A stretch of 64,000 bases of DNA from Heterostelium multicystogenum (Eukaryota; Evosea; Eumycetozoa; Acytosteliales; Acytosteliaceae). The DNA is taken from positions 62,001 to 126,000 of the forward strand of contig RCNN01000589.1 in assembly GCA_003667245.1 (NCBI GenBank), given 5' to 3'. The notes below the pieces were generated by a model. That model searched no databases. It was not told the DNA's origin and saw only the letters and a list, made by a program, of their open reading frames with translations. Made by a program: the position numbers and the translations under genes. Shown here in pieces: positions 43,027-54,906 of this stretch. Numbering within the stretch: position 1 is the first letter of the stretch; every line of letters begins with the position of its first letter.

Positions 43027-44018
43027 TGAAAGCGGCGCACCCGGAAGTTGTAGCAGCTAATCGTGGAAACCCAGGCGAGACCTTGCGTCAGGCCCGCGAA
43101 AGCAATGGTTGGTCGCTGGCAGAAGTGGCCCTCAAGCTCAATTTGACCACGACTTCATTGGGCAACCTTGAAGCTGGCGCATTCGACAAGCTGCCAGGGC
43201 ATACCTTTGCCCGCGGCTATATCCGCGCCTACGCGAAGTTGCTGGGTATCGACCAGGCTGCATTGGTCCAGGAATTCGACCAAATCACCGGTACCGATTC
43301 CCAGGGCAGCAATGTCCATGGTCTTGGCCGCATTGAAGAGCCTGTGCGGGTTTCCCACACCATTTTGCGCATTGTCAGCCTGTTGCTGCTCATCGCCGTG
43401 ATCGGCGGTGGTTTTGTATGGTGGCAGGATCAGACCGCCCAGCGTGGCAAGGACTTGTCCAGCAAACGCCATGGAGCACGTCGAAGTCGAAAGCGCCGAC
43501 GGCACCACCCAGATTCATCCGTTGGATGAGCCGGAAGACCAGGCCGTGGCCAGGGTCAGGCGGCGCCTGAGGCAGAGCCAAGCGCCGAGCAGCCTGCGCC
43601 CGAAGCAGGTACTGCCGCCGCAGTGGCACCCGTCGCACCCGCTCCAGCGGTTGCAGTGACGCCTGCTGCTCCAGCTCATACGCCAGCAACGCCAGCAGTA
43701 CCGGCGCAGGCTCCGGCAACAACGGCTCCCGTCGCCCCGGCGATTTCCGCGCCAACCACCCCGGTACTGATCGCCGGTGATGGCCGAGTACAAATTACCT
43801 ACGTCGCTGACTGCTGGACGCAAGTCTCCGATGGCAACGGCAAGGTGCTGTTCAGTGGTCTGAAGCGTAAGGGAGATACACTTGACCAGGGCGGCAAGCC
43901 TCCTTTGACGCTGCGTCTGGGCTTTGCCCGTGGCGCGCAAGTGGCCTACAACGGCCAGCCTGTGGACGTGGCGCCGTTCACCAGTGGCGAGACTGCTCGC
44001 CTCAAGTTGGGACAATAA
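43023..44018 (+). CDS. rodZ: Cell-shape protein RodZ (two or more frameshifts)
   Basis: Links MreB to the membrane. Seen: cytoplasmic helix-turn-helix [19 protein letters not shown], single helix [22 protein letters not shown], an Ala/Pro-rich periplasmic linker, and the C-terminal DUF4115 domain ([20 protein letters not shown]). Breaks near 43464 and 43553. About 331 residues. Confidence 0.9.
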
Positions 44019-44022
44019 AGTC

Positions 44023-45132
44023 ATGCACGGCGAATCTCCAATCAAACGTCGCGTATCGCGCAAGATCTGGGTCGGCTCGGTGCCGGTGGGCGGCGATGCC
44101 CCCATCGCAGTACAGAGCATGACCAACAGCGACACCAATGATGTGGCGGCCACTGTCGCCCAGATCAACCGCCTGGAAGCGGCGGGCGTCGACATCGTGC
44201 GGGTTTCCGTACCGGACATGGACGCTGCCGAAGCCTTTGGCCGCATCAAGCAACTGGTCAAGGTGCCGCTGGTCGCCGATATCCACTTCGACTACAAGAT
44301 CGCGTTGCGCGTGGCCGAGTTGGGCGTCGATTGCCTGCGGATCAACCCGGGCAACATCGGCCGTGAAGACCGGGTTCGCGCCGTGGTGGATGCCGCACGT
44401 GATCGCGGGATTCCAATCCGCATCGGCGTCAACGCCGGCTCCCTGGAAAAAGACCTGCAAAAGAAATACGGCGAGCCGACGCCGGCCGCACTGGTCGAGT
44501 CCGCGCTGCGCCACGTAGAACACCTTGAACGCCTGAATTTCCAGGACTTCAAGGTCAGCGTAAAGGCTTCCGACGTGTTCATGGCGGTAGAAGCGTACCG
44601 CCTGCTGGCCAAGGAAATCGTCCAGCCGCTGCACCTGGGTATCACTGAAGCCGGCGGTTTACGCTCAGGCACAGTGAAATCTGCGGTGGGTCTCGGTATG
44701 CTGCTGGCCGACGGGATTGGCGATACTATTCGCATCTCCCTCGCGGCAGACCCGGTAGAGGAAGTGAAAGTCGGTTACGACATTCTCAAATCCCTGCATT
44801 TGCGTTCCCGTGGCATCAACTTCATTGCCTGCCCGAGCTGCTCGCGGCAGAACTTCGACGTGGTGAAAACCATGAACGAACTGGAAGTACGCCTCGAAGA
44901 CCTGCTGGTGCCGCTGGATGTCGCGGTGATCGGCTGTGTGGTCAACGGGCCGGGTGAGGCCAAAGAGGCCCATGTGGGCCTGACCGGTGGTACGCCAAAC
45001 CTGATTTACATCGACGGCAAGCCGTCGCAGAAATTGACGAATGACAATCTGGTGGATGAGCTGGAACGGCTGATCCGCCAGAAAGCGGCCGAAAAGGTCG
45101 AAGCTGACGCAGCGGTTATCGCGCGCGGCTGA
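44023..45132 (+). CDS. ispG: (E)-4-hydroxy-3-methylbut-2-enyl-diphosphate synthase
   Basis: Penultimate step of the MEP isoprenoid pathway; [4Fe-4S] enzyme. 369 residues, intact. Seen: [31 protein letters not shown], the cluster ligands CPSCSRQ, and later GCVVNGPGE (third Cys and Glu). Confidence 0.97.
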   Translation: MHGESPIKRRVSRKIWVGSVPVGGDAPIAVQSMTNSDTNDVAATVAQINRLEAAGVDIVRVSVPDMDAAEAFGRIKQLVKVPLVADIHFDYKIALRVAELGVDCLRINPGNIGREDRVRAVVDAARDRGIPIRIGVNAGSLEKDLQKKYGEPTPAALVESALRHVEHLERLNFQDFKVSVKASDVFMAVEAYRLLAKEIVQPLHLGITEAGGLRSGTVKSAVGLGMLLADGIGDTIRISLAADPVEEVKVGYDILKSLHLRSRGINFIACPSCSRQNFDVVKTMNELEVRLEDLLVPLDVAVIGCVVNGPGEAKEAHVGLTGGTPNLIYIDGKPSQKLTNDNLVDELERLIRQKAAEKVEADAAVIARG

Positions 45133-45155
45133 TCGAACGAATTTAAGGATTTGAT

Positions 45156-46445
45156 GTGAGCAAGTCTCTGCAAGCCATTCGTGGCATGAACGACATCCTG
45201 CCTGAGCAGACGCCCCTGTGGCGCTACTTCGAGGGCACTGTCGCGCGCCTGCTGGATAACTACGGTTACAAGCAGATCCGCATGCCGATCGTCGAGTTCA
45301 CCGAGCTGTTCAAGCGCTCCATCGGTGAAGTGACCGACATCGTCGAAAAAGAGATGTACACCTTCGAAGACCGCAACGGTGACTCCCTGACCCTGCGTCC
45401 GGAAGGTACTGCCGCGTGTGTGCGTGCGGTGCTCGAACATGGCCTCACCGGCGGTGGCCAGCCGCAGAAGCTCTGGTACATCGGCCCGATGTTCCGCCAC
45501 GAGCGTCCGCAGAAAGGCCGTTATCGCCAGTTTCACCAGATCGGCCTGGAAGTCTTCAAACCTCGACGGTCCGGACATCGACGCCGAGCTGATCGTGCTG
45601 ACCTGGCGCCTGTGGGGCATGCTGGGCATCCGCGATGCGGTCAAGCTTGAACTCAACAGCCTGGGCACCAGCGAATCCCGGGGCCGCTACCGCGAAGCCC
45701 TGGTGGAATTCCTGTCGGCCCACCTGGACAAGCTGGACGAAGACAGCCAGCGCCGCCTGAAAACCAACCCGCTGCGGGTACTGGACACCAAGAACGCCGA
45801 GACCCAGGCCGTACTGGTGGACGCGCCGAAAATGGCCGACTACCTGGACGACGAGTCCGTATCCACTTCGAGGGCCTCAAGGCTCGCCTGGATGCAGCCG
45901 GTATTCCTTACGTCATCAACCCGAAACTGGTGCGTGGCCTCGATTACTACAGCAAGACCGTGTTCGAGTGGGTCACCGACAAGCTCGGCGCCCAGGGCAC
46001 GGTGTGTGCCGGTGGTCGTTACGACGGCCTAGTCGAGCAGATGGGCGGCAAGCCGACCACCGGCGTAGGTTTTGCCATGGGCATCGAGCGGCTGATCCTG
46101 CTGCTGGAAACCCTGGAGCAGGTTCCCGAAGAAATCTCCCGTCAGGTGGACGTGTACTTCTGTGCCTTTGGCGAGGCGGCCGAACTGGCTGCCCTGGCCC
46201 TGAGCGAGAAACTGCGCGACCAACTGCCGAACCTGCGCCTGCAAGTCAATGCCGGCGCCGGCAGCTTCAAAAGCCAGTTCAAGAAAGCCGACAAGAGCGG
46301 TGCGTTGTATGCACTGATCCTGGGTGATGATGAGTTGGCCAGCAAGTGGGTAAGTTTCAAACCCCTGCGTGGTCAGGGTGAACAACAAAGCATTGCCTTT
46401 GATGCGCTTGCAGCGCACCTGGCCACCTGCATCGTGCAGGGTTGA
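45156..46445 (+). CDS. hisS: Histidyl-tRNA synthetase (two frameshifts)
   Basis: Class II synthetase. GTG start. Seen: [15 protein letters not shown], motif 2 [13 protein letters not shown] and [32 protein letters not shown], and motif 3 [16 protein letters not shown]. Breaks near 45561 and 45862. Corrected about 429 residues. Essential, so errors rather than mutations are expected. Confidence 0.96.
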
Positions 46446-46485
46446 AGCTGTCAAACAGCCGATTTAGCGATTAAGGAGTATTGGG

Positions 46486-47127
46486 GTGTCGAGTACTGAT
46501 GATGACCAGCTGGCCGAGTTCAAAGACTGGTGGCAGCGCAACGGCAAGCCCCTGGTCACTGGCGGCTTGCTGGCTTTAGTAGTGGTGTTCGGCTGGCAAG
46601 CCTGGCACAAGTATCAGGCTAACCAGTCGCAAGGCGCCTCGATTATCTATCAGCAACTGCTGGAAACCACGCTGACGCCAAACGGCAAGCCTGACCTGGC
46701 CCAGGTTGCAGACCTGGCCGGCAAGCTGAAGAGCGAATTCGGCGGTAGCACCTACGCGCAATACGGCAGCCTGTTCGTCGCAAAAGTTGCGGTCGACAAC
46801 GGCAAGCTGGATGACGCAGCCTCCGAGCTGAAAGCCATCACCGACAAGCCGGCCAACCCGACACTGGGTGAAATCGCACGTCAGCGTCTGGCTCAGGTAC
46901 TGGCGGCACAGAACAAGGCCGACGAAGCACTGAAACTGCTCGACGGCGATGCTGACAAGGCATTCCTGGCCACTCGTGAAGAGCTCAAGGGCGACCTCCT
47001 GGTCCAATTGGGTCGTACCGACGAAGCCAATGCTGCGTACCAAAAAGCCAAGGCGGCGCTGTCTGATGAAGCGGCGGTCGGTGGCTTACAAATCAAGCTC
47101 GACGACTTGGCCAAAGGGGATGCGTGA
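46486..47127 (+). CDS. yfgM: YfgM-like ancillary SecYEG translocon protein
   Basis: 213 residues, intact; GTG start after AAGGAG. Seen: FKDWWQRNGKPLVTGGLLAL with one N-terminal helix, then TPR-type repeats facing the periplasm. It works with PpiD and periplasmic chaperones in enterobacteria. Overlaps bamB, the conserved pairing. Confidence 0.92.
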   Translation: MSSTDDDQLAEFKDWWQRNGKPLVTGGLLALVVVFGWQAWHKYQANQSQGASIIYQQLLETTLTPNGKPDLAQVADLAGKLKSEFGGSTYAQYGSLFVAKVAVDNGKLDDAASELKAITDKPANPTLGEIARQRLAQVLAAQNKADEALKLLDGDADKAFLATREELKGDLLVQLGRTDEANAAYQKAKAALSDEAAVGGLQIKLDDLAKGDA

Positions 47128-48271
47128 CGTGATCCGTTGGAAACATGCAGCATTGCTGGCTCTGGCCGTTTTGGCCGCGGGTTGCAGCAGCAACAGCAAA
47201 AAAGAACTGCCTCCGGCCGAGCTGACCAGCTTCAAGGAAGAAGTGGTCCTGCAAAAGCAGTGGAGCCGCTCCATTGGTGACGGTCAGGGCGATCTGTACA
47301 ACCTGATGGTCCCGGCGATCGACGGTGACACTATCTACGCCGCTGATTCCACCGGTGTTGTGGTCTCCATGGATCGCATGAACGGCGACGTCAAGTGGAA
47401 GAAAGACCTCGAACTGCCTGTGTCCGGCGCCGTTGGCGTGGGTTCTGGCCTGGTGATGCTCGGCACGCTGAAAGGCGACGTCGTGGCACTGGATTCGAGC
47501 ACCGGTGAAGAGAAATGGCGCGCTCGCGTGACCAGTGAAGTGCTCTCGCCGCCTGCTACCAACGGTGACGTGGTTGTCGTGCAGACCCAGGATGACCGTG
47601 TGATCGGCCTCGACGCCGCCACCGGTAACCAGCGCTGGTTGTATGACAGCACGCCGGCGGTCCTGACCTTGCGCGGTACCAGCGGTCCGGTTGTGACCAG
47701 CAACCTGGCACTGGCAGGCCTGTCGACCGGTAAAGTGGTCGCCCTGGACACCCAGAACGGCGTGCCGGCCTGGGAAACCCGGGTCGCGATTCCTCAAGGT
47801 CGTTCGGAACTGGACCGCGTAGTGGACATCGACGGTGGCTTGCTGCTGTCGGGTGATACCCTTTACGTCGCTACTTATCAGGGCCGTGTTGCGGCGCTGG
47901 ACGTGCAGAGCGGCCGGATCAACTGGCAGCGTGATGCTTCCAGCTACGCCGGTGTCGCCCAAGGGTTTGGCAGCGTCTACGTAAGCCTGGCGTCCGGCAC
48001 CGTTGAAAGTGTCGACGAGCGTTCCACCACTGCATTGTGGAGCAACGACTCCCTGGCCCGCCGTCAGTTGTCGGCACCGGAAGTGTTCTCCAGCTACGTG
48101 GCGGTAGGCGACTTTGAAGGTTACCTGCACCTGCTGAGCCAGGTGGACGGTCGCTTCGTGGGGCGCGAACGTATCGACAGCGACGGCCTGCGTGCCCGTC
48201 CGCTGGTGGTAGGTAACATGCTTTACGTGTATGGCAACAGCGGCAAACTGGAAGCGCTGACCATCAAGTAA
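47120..48271 (+). CDS. bamB: Outer-membrane assembly lipoprotein BamB
   Basis: Beta-propeller subunit of the BAM complex. About 383 residues, intact. Seen: signal and lipobox LALAVLAAGCSSNS, then repeated PQQ-like blades (GDTIYAADSTGVVVSMDR, GDVVALDSSTGEEKW). ATG 47120 overlaps yfgM; a GTG at 47129 is the alternative. Confidence 0.95.
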   Translation: MRDVIRWKHAALLALAVLAAGCSSNSKKELPPAELTSFKEEVVLQKQWSRSIGDGQGDLYNLMVPAIDGDTIYAADSTGVVVSMDRMNGDVKWKKDLELPVSGAVGVGSGLVMLGTLKGDVVALDSSTGEEKWRARVTSEVLSPPATNGDVVVVQTQDDRVIGLDAATGNQRWLYDSTPAVLTLRGTSGPVVTSNLALAGLSTGKVVALDTQNGVPAWETRVAIPQGRSELDRVVDIDGGLLLSGDTLYVATYQGRVAALDVQSGRINWQRDASSYAGVAQGFGSVYVSLASGTVESVDERSTTALWSNDSLARRQLSAPEVFSSYVAVGDFEGYLHLLSQVDGRFVGRERIDSDGLRARPLVVGNMLYVYGNSGKLEALTIK

Positions 48272-48410
48272 TGGTTTGACTATGCTTGGGGTAATTCCCA
48301 GGCGGCCCTGCTTCGGCAGGGCATGCGGCGCTTTCGAGCGCTGCCCCGAGCACCAGCCGCTGCCTTGCAGCGGCTTTTGTATTTTCTGAAATAACGAAGT
48401 GGAGAGCCGC

Positions 48411-49881
48411 ATGGTTCCCGTAATCGCCCTGGTGGGCCGACCGAACGTCGGCAAGTCCACCTTGTTCAACCGCCTGACCAGGACTCGCGACGCCATCGTC
48501 GGCGACTTGTCCGGTCTGACCCGTGATCGCCAATACGGTGAGGCAAAGTGGCAAGGGCGCTCCTACATTATTGTCGACACCGGTGGTATCTCCGGTGACG
48601 AGCATGGCATGGACGAAAAGATGGCCGAGCAGTCGCTGCTGGCCATTGAAGAAGCTGATGTCGTGTTGTTCCTGGTGGACGCCCGCGCGGGCTACACCGC
48701 TGCAGACCAGATGATTGGCGAGCACCTGCGCAAGCGCAACAAGCGTTCCTACGTGGTGGCCAATAAGATCGACAACATCGATCCTGAAATGGCCCGCGCC
48801 GAGTTCAGCCCGATGGGCCTGGGCGACGCGATCCCGATCGCCGGTGCCCACGGTCGCGGCATCAACCCAGATGCTGGAAATCGCCCTGCGCGACTTCCCG
48901 CGTGATGACGTGGATGAAGTCGAAGGCGAAGAAGAAATCGTTGCCGAAGGCGAGGAAGCCAAGCGCATTCCTGGCCCAAGCGAAAAAGACGGTATCAAGA
49001 TCGCGATCATCGGCCGTCCGAACGTCGGCAAGTCGACCCTGGTCAACCGCATGCTCGGTGAAGACCGGGTAATCGTCTATGACGAGCCGGGCACCACTCG
49101 CGACAGCATCTACATCCCGTTCGAGCGTAACGACGAGAAGTACACGCTGATCGACACTGCCGGTGTGCGCAAGCGCGGCAAGATCCACGAAGAAGTTGAA
49201 AAGTTCTCCGTGGTGAAAACCCTGCAGGCGATCAAAGACGCCAACGTAGTGATCTTCGTCATGGACGCCCGCGAAGGCGTGGTAGACCACGACCTGAACT
49301 TGCTGGGCTTTGCCCTGGAAGCCGGTCGCGCCCTGGTGATTGCGATCAACAAGTGGGACGGCATGACGCCGAGCGAGCGCGACTACGTCAAGGTCGAGCT
49401 GCAGCGTCGCCTGTTCTTCGTCGAGTTTGCCGATATCCACTTTATATCGGCACTGCACGGTACCGGCGTGGGTAACCTCTACGCCTCGGTGCAGAACTCG
49501 TTCAAGTCCGCGGTTACCCGCTGGCCGACCAACCGCCTGACCCAGATTCTTGAAGATGCGGTCAGCGAGCACGCGCCGCCGATGGTCAACAACCGTCGGA
49601 TCAAGCTGCGCTACGCTCACTTGGGTGGTGCCAACCCGCCGATTATCGTGATTCACGGTAACCAGCTGGAGAAGGTGCCGAAGTCCTACGTGCGTTACCT
49701 GGAAAATACCTACCGCCGCGTCTTGAAACTGGTCGGTACGCCGATCCGTATCGAGTTCAAGGGTGGCGAGAACCCGTACGAAGGTAACAAGAACAGCCTC
49801 ACCGACCGCCAGGTCAACAAAAAGCGCCGGATGATGACGCACCACAAGAAGGCCGACAAAAAGCGCCGCGACAAGCGCTGA
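48411..49881 (+). CDS. der: Double-GTPase Der (EngA) (one frameshift)
   Basis: Essential 50S ribosome-assembly GTPase. Seen: two complete G domains, each with [15 protein letters not shown] or DTAGV and NKID or NKWD, and a KH-like C-terminus with a basic tail ([11 protein letters not shown]). An extra C at 48866-48868 breaks it between the G domains. Corrected about 490 residues. Confidence 0.96.
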
Positions 49882-49894
49882 TCCTGATCGGTTG

Positions 49895-49923
49895 AAAAAG
49901 GGCTCTTTCGGAGCCCTTTTTTT
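49895..49923 (+). terminator. Terminator after der
   Basis: AAAGGGCTC, short loop, GAGCCCTTT plus T-run. Confidence 0.9.
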
Positions 49924-49990
49924 GTGTCTGGCGGTTGACCCTTCGCGGCATGCAGCTTAAAACTTGGGGCTCACCGCAAGGGGCGCACCG

Positions 49991-51139
49991 ATGATCACCA
50001 GCAAGCTGCCGAATGTCGGCACCACCATCTTCACCACCATGTCGCAACTCGCTGCCGAAACCGGTGCGCTCAACCTGTCCCAGGGCTTTCCCGACTTTAA
50101 CGGGCCCCAGGAGTTGCTCGATGGAGTGGGCAGACACATTGCCCTGGGCCATAACCAATACGCCCCGATGACCGGCCTGCCGGTACTGCGCCAGCAAGTG
50201 GCGGCCAAGATCGCCCGCAGCTATGGCGCAACGGTGAATGCCGACAGCGAAGTGACCATCACCCCAGGCGCCACTGAAGCGATCTTCTGTGCGATCCAGG
50301 CGGTGATCCGCAGCGGTGATGAAGTCATCGTGTTCGATCCGGCCTACGACAGCTACGAGCCTTCTGTGGAACTGGCAGGCGGTCGCTGCGTACACGTGCA
50401 ACTGGGCCTGGATGATTTCGCCCTGGACTTCGAGCAACTGCGCGCTGCGCTGTCGCCGCGCACCCGCATGATCATCCTCAACAGCCCGCATAACCCCACC
50501 GGTGCCCTGATCAGCCGTGCCGAGCTGGACCAGTTGGCCGAGTTGATCCGCGACCGCGACATCTACCTGGTCAGCGACGAGGTCTACGAGCACCTGGTGT
50601 TCGACGGTGTGCCCCACGTCAGCGTGTTGGCCCACGAAGAGCTGTATCAGCGTGCGTTTGTGGTCAGTTCGTTCGGCAAGACCTACCACGTCACCGGCTG
50701 GAAAACCGGCTACGTGGTCGCGCCGCCAGCCCTCAGCGCCGAGCTGCGCAAGGTGCATCAATATGTCAACTTTTGCGGCGTGACCCCGTTGCAGTACGCT
50801 TTGGCAGACTTCATGGCCGAACACCCGGAACACGTCGAGGAGCTGCCGGCTTTTTATCAAGCCAAGCGCGACGTGTTCTGCGACCTGCTGGAACCGTCGC
50901 GTTTCAGCTTTACCCGGGTGGCCGGTACCTACTTTCAATTGGTGGATTACTCACAGATTCGCCCGGACCTGGATGACGTCGCCATGTCGCTGTGGATGAC
51001 CCGCGAGCATGGCGTAGCAACCATCCCGGTCTCGGTGTTCTACCAGAACCCACCGCAAGGCCAGCGCCTGGTGCGACTGTGCTTTGCCAAACGCGAGGAG
51101 ACGCTGCGTCAAGCAGCCGAGAAACTATGCGTGATCTGA
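49991..51139 (+). CDS. PLP-dependent aminotransferase, methionine/glutamine-transaminase type
   Basis: 382 residues, intact, fold type I. Seen: ALNLSQGFPDFNGPQ, HNQYAPMTGLPVLR, ITPGATEAIF, NSPHNPTG and the PLP Lys in SSFGKTYHVTGWKTGY. This is the YbdL/MtnE-like group that uses methionine or glutamine as amino donors. Its end overlaps the next gene, an omega-amidase, which would remove the resulting alpha-keto-omega-amide; together they form the known methionine-salvage pair. Confidence 0.9.
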   Translation: MITSKLPNVGTTIFTTMSQLAAETGALNLSQGFPDFNGPQELLDGVGRHIALGHNQYAPMTGLPVLRQQVAAKIARSYGATVNADSEVTITPGATEAIFCAIQAVIRSGDEVIVFDPAYDSYEPSVELAGGRCVHVQLGLDDFALDFEQLRAALSPRTRMIILNSPHNPTGALISRAELDQLAELIRDRDIYLVSDEVYEHLVFDGVPHVSVLAHEELYQRAFVVSSFGKTYHVTGWKTGYVVAPPALSAELRKVHQYVNFCGVTPLQYALADFMAEHPEHVEELPAFYQAKRDVFCDLLEPSRFSFTRVAGTYFQLVDYSQIRPDLDDVAMSLWMTREHGVATIPVSVFYQNPPQGQRLVRLCFAKREETLRQAAEKLCVI

Positions 51140-51918
51140 GTGCACTGCCCAACCTGAACATCGCCCTGGTGCAAACCACCCTGGCCTGGCACGACCGCCA
51201 GGCCAACCTGGAGCATTTTGAACTGTTGCTGGAACAGGCCAAGGGTGCCGACCTGATCGTGCTACCGGAGATGTTCACCACCGGTTTCTCGATGGAATCG
51301 GAAACCCTCGCCGAGCCTGAAAACGGCCCCACCCATCAATGGCTGCAGGCCCAGGCGAAGAAGTACAACGCGGTGATCACCGGCAGCGTGATCATCCAGG
51401 CCGCCGACCGCAGTCACCGCAACCGCCTGCTGTGGGCGCGACCGGATGGTGAGGTGTTGCACTACGACAAGCGTCACCTGTTCCGTATGGCCGGTGAACA
51501 CGACCACTACACCCCCGGCGAGCGCCAGGTGCAGTTCGAACTCAAGGGGTGGCGGATTCGTCCGTTGATCTGCTACGACCTGCGATTCCCGGTGTGGAGT
51601 CGTGACGCCCAGGACACTGACTTGCTGCTGTACACCGCCAACTGGCCGGGCGCACGTCGCCAGCACTGGAACCGTCTGCTGCCGGCACGGGCCATTGAAA
51701 ACCTGTGCTACGTGGCGGCGGTGAATCGGGTGGGCACGGACGGCAAGGGCTTTGCCTACACCGGCGACAGCCAGGTCGTGGACTTCCAGGGCGAAAGCCT
51801 GCTGAGCGCAGGGGAGGCGGACGGGGTGTTTCAGGTGTGCCTGGACGCAGCGGAATTGGCGGAGTACCGCACGCGCTTCCCGGCGAACCTGGATGCGGAC
51901 AGCTTCGAGTTCGTATAA
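51127..51918 (+). CDS. Omega-amidase (YafV/NIT2-like carbon-nitrogen hydrolase)
   Basis: 263 residues, intact. Seen: catalytic triad Glu in VLPEMFTTGF, Lys in HYDKRHLFRMAGE and Cys in PLICYDLRFPVW. Hydrolyses alpha-ketoglutaramate or alpha-ketosuccinamate. Overlaps the transaminase by 13 bases. Confidence 0.9.
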   Translation: MRDLSALPNLNIALVQTTLAWHDRQANLEHFELLLEQAKGADLIVLPEMFTTGFSMESETLAEPENGPTHQWLQAQAKKYNAVITGSVIIQAADRSHRNRLLWARPDGEVLHYDKRHLFRMAGEHDHYTPGERQVQFELKGWRIRPLICYDLRFPVWSRDAQDTDLLLYTANWPGARRQHWNRLLPARAIENLCYVAAVNRVGTDGKGFAYTGDSQVVDFQGESLLSAGEADGVFQVCLDAAELAEYRTRFPANLDADSFEFV

Positions 51919-52022
51919 ATCGTTCCCACGCTCTGCGTGGGCACGCCTCTTGTGACGCTCCGCGTCACGCTTCGGGACGCGGAGCGTCCGAGCTGCATTC
52001 CCACGCGGAGCGTGGGAACGAT
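51919..52022. repeat. Intergenic palindromic repeat cluster (GTGGGAACG type)
   Basis: CGTTCCCACGC / GCGTGGGAACG at the two ends, with inner inverted pairs (GACGCTCCGCGTC, GACGCGGAGCGTC). A one-arm relative is at 58753-58786. A second REP family of this genome. Confidence 0.85.
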
Positions 52023-52025
52023 CAT

Positions 52026-52061
52026 AAAAAAGGCCCCTGGATTCTCATCCCGGGGCCTTTT
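52026..52061. terminator. Bidirectional terminator between omega-amidase and leuA
   Basis: AAAAGGCCCC, 14-base loop, GGGGCCTTTT with A- and T-runs. Confidence 0.8.
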
Positions 52062-52080
52062 GCATTTCAGCGGTCAGTGT

Positions 52081-53776
<1,696 letters not shown>

Positions 53777-53848
53777 CTAGGGGCCGAGAAAAGGCGGCCT
53801 GCCGTAAAACTGTTATTGGGGATAAAGCAGAAGACGAGGCAGATCGAT

Positions 53849-53926
53849 TCAGCCTGGCAGTCGTGCGCTGACTAGGCACAGGCTGCGGTGCTGGCGGAGC
53901 TGAATGAGGGTGTGAGAGGTTTTCAT
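53849..53926 (-). CDS. Putative leuA leader peptide
   Basis: A 25-residue frame starting MKTSHTLIQLRQHRSL, five Leu among 25 residues, ending 88 bases before leuA. Leucine-rich leaders control leu genes by attenuation in proteobacteria. The downstream stretch has short inverted repeats but no strong terminator that I can fold by eye, so the mechanism is inferred. The rest of the 53762-54081 gap shows nothing else. Confidence 0.6.
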   Translation of the reverse strand: MKTSHTLIQLRQHRSLCLVSARLPG

Positions 53927-54081
53927 AGGTCCAACCCTAACCGCCGGGGTGAAAGATGGCAAGCAGTCGGAAAAAATTGAGAGAAGTTCTGCTATTGCTG
54001 AGGAAAACGAGATTTTATGGTTGAGAATTGTGCGCGGGGTTGTTTTGTTTGCGCACCCTTTGCCGGGTGCGCAATTGAGCA

Positions 54082-54903
54082 TCAGGGCTGAAACGCGCCG
54101 ATAAAGATCGCCGGATCCACCCGTGCGTCGTTCAGGCTGATGTTCCAATGCATATGCGGCCCGGTCGCCCTGCCGGTGGAACCGACCTTGCCCACCACTG
54201 CACCACGAGCCAGTTGCTGGCCCACGCTCACATCAATCTTCGACATATGGCAGAACATGCTGATAAAGCCCTGGCCATGGTCGACAAACACGGTGTTGCC
54301 GTTGAAGAAGTAGTTGCCGGTCAGGATCACCTTGCCCGCTGCCGGGGTCTTGATCGGCGTGCCGGCGCCCACGGCAAAGTCCAGGCCGGAATGCGGATTC
54401 CGCTCCTCGCCATTGAAAAAACGTCGTACGCCGAACTTGCTCGACAGCGGCCCGTTCACCGGCTTGTCCAGCAGCAGGTTGCTCGGCGTGTTCGGGCTGA
54501 AACTGCGATACGCCTTGAGCTGGACCGCCAGCTCGCCTTCGATGCGCTTGAGTTGCGCCGGGTCCGGGTTCACCTGGCTCTTGTTCTTCAGGGTGATGTG
54601 CTGCTCGGGGTATTTCTTGAAGCCCACGACAAACGGCAGGTTCTGGCTGCCGCTGGTAATGCGTTGGGTGCCGGGCTTGACCGTCAGCGGGATGCCCACA
54701 ATCGCCAGCCAGTTGTTTTGCTCCTTCACCACCAGCACTGGGCGGTTCATGTAGGTGGCTTTGGGCGCCGTGGCCGAAGTGCCGAGGTCGACCACCGCCA
54801 CGCCACCGGGCACCGGCTTGTTCAGCAGCCGGGTGATGTAGCTGTCGGCATGGGCGTTAAAGGTCAGGCACAGCAGCATCAGCAAACTTAAAAAGCGTGG
54901 CAT
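54082..54903 (-). CDS. Periplasmic M23 (LytM) metallopeptidase
   Basis: About 273 residues, intact. Seen: signal peptide LSLLMLLCLTFNAHA, then a C-terminal LytM domain with metal ligands in NPHSGLDFAVG and GPHMHWNI. Likely a peptidoglycan endopeptidase or divisome activator. The stop of xseA lies four bases upstream of the start; the two are read together. Confidence 0.92.
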   Translation of the reverse strand: MPRFLSLLMLLCLTFNAHADSYITRLLNKPVPGGVAVVDLGTSATAPKATYMNRPVLVVKEQNNWLAIVGIPLTVKPGTQRITSGSQNLPFVVGFKKYPEQHITLKNKSQVNPDPAQLKRIEGELAVQLKAYRSFSPNTPSNLLLDKPVNGPLSSKFGVRRFFNGEERNPHSGLDFAVGAGTPIKTPAAGKVILTGNYFFNGNTVFVDHGQGFISMFCHMSKIDVSVGQQLARGAVVGKVGSTGRATGPHMHWNISLNDARVDPAIFIGAFQP

Positions 54904-54906
54904 CAA

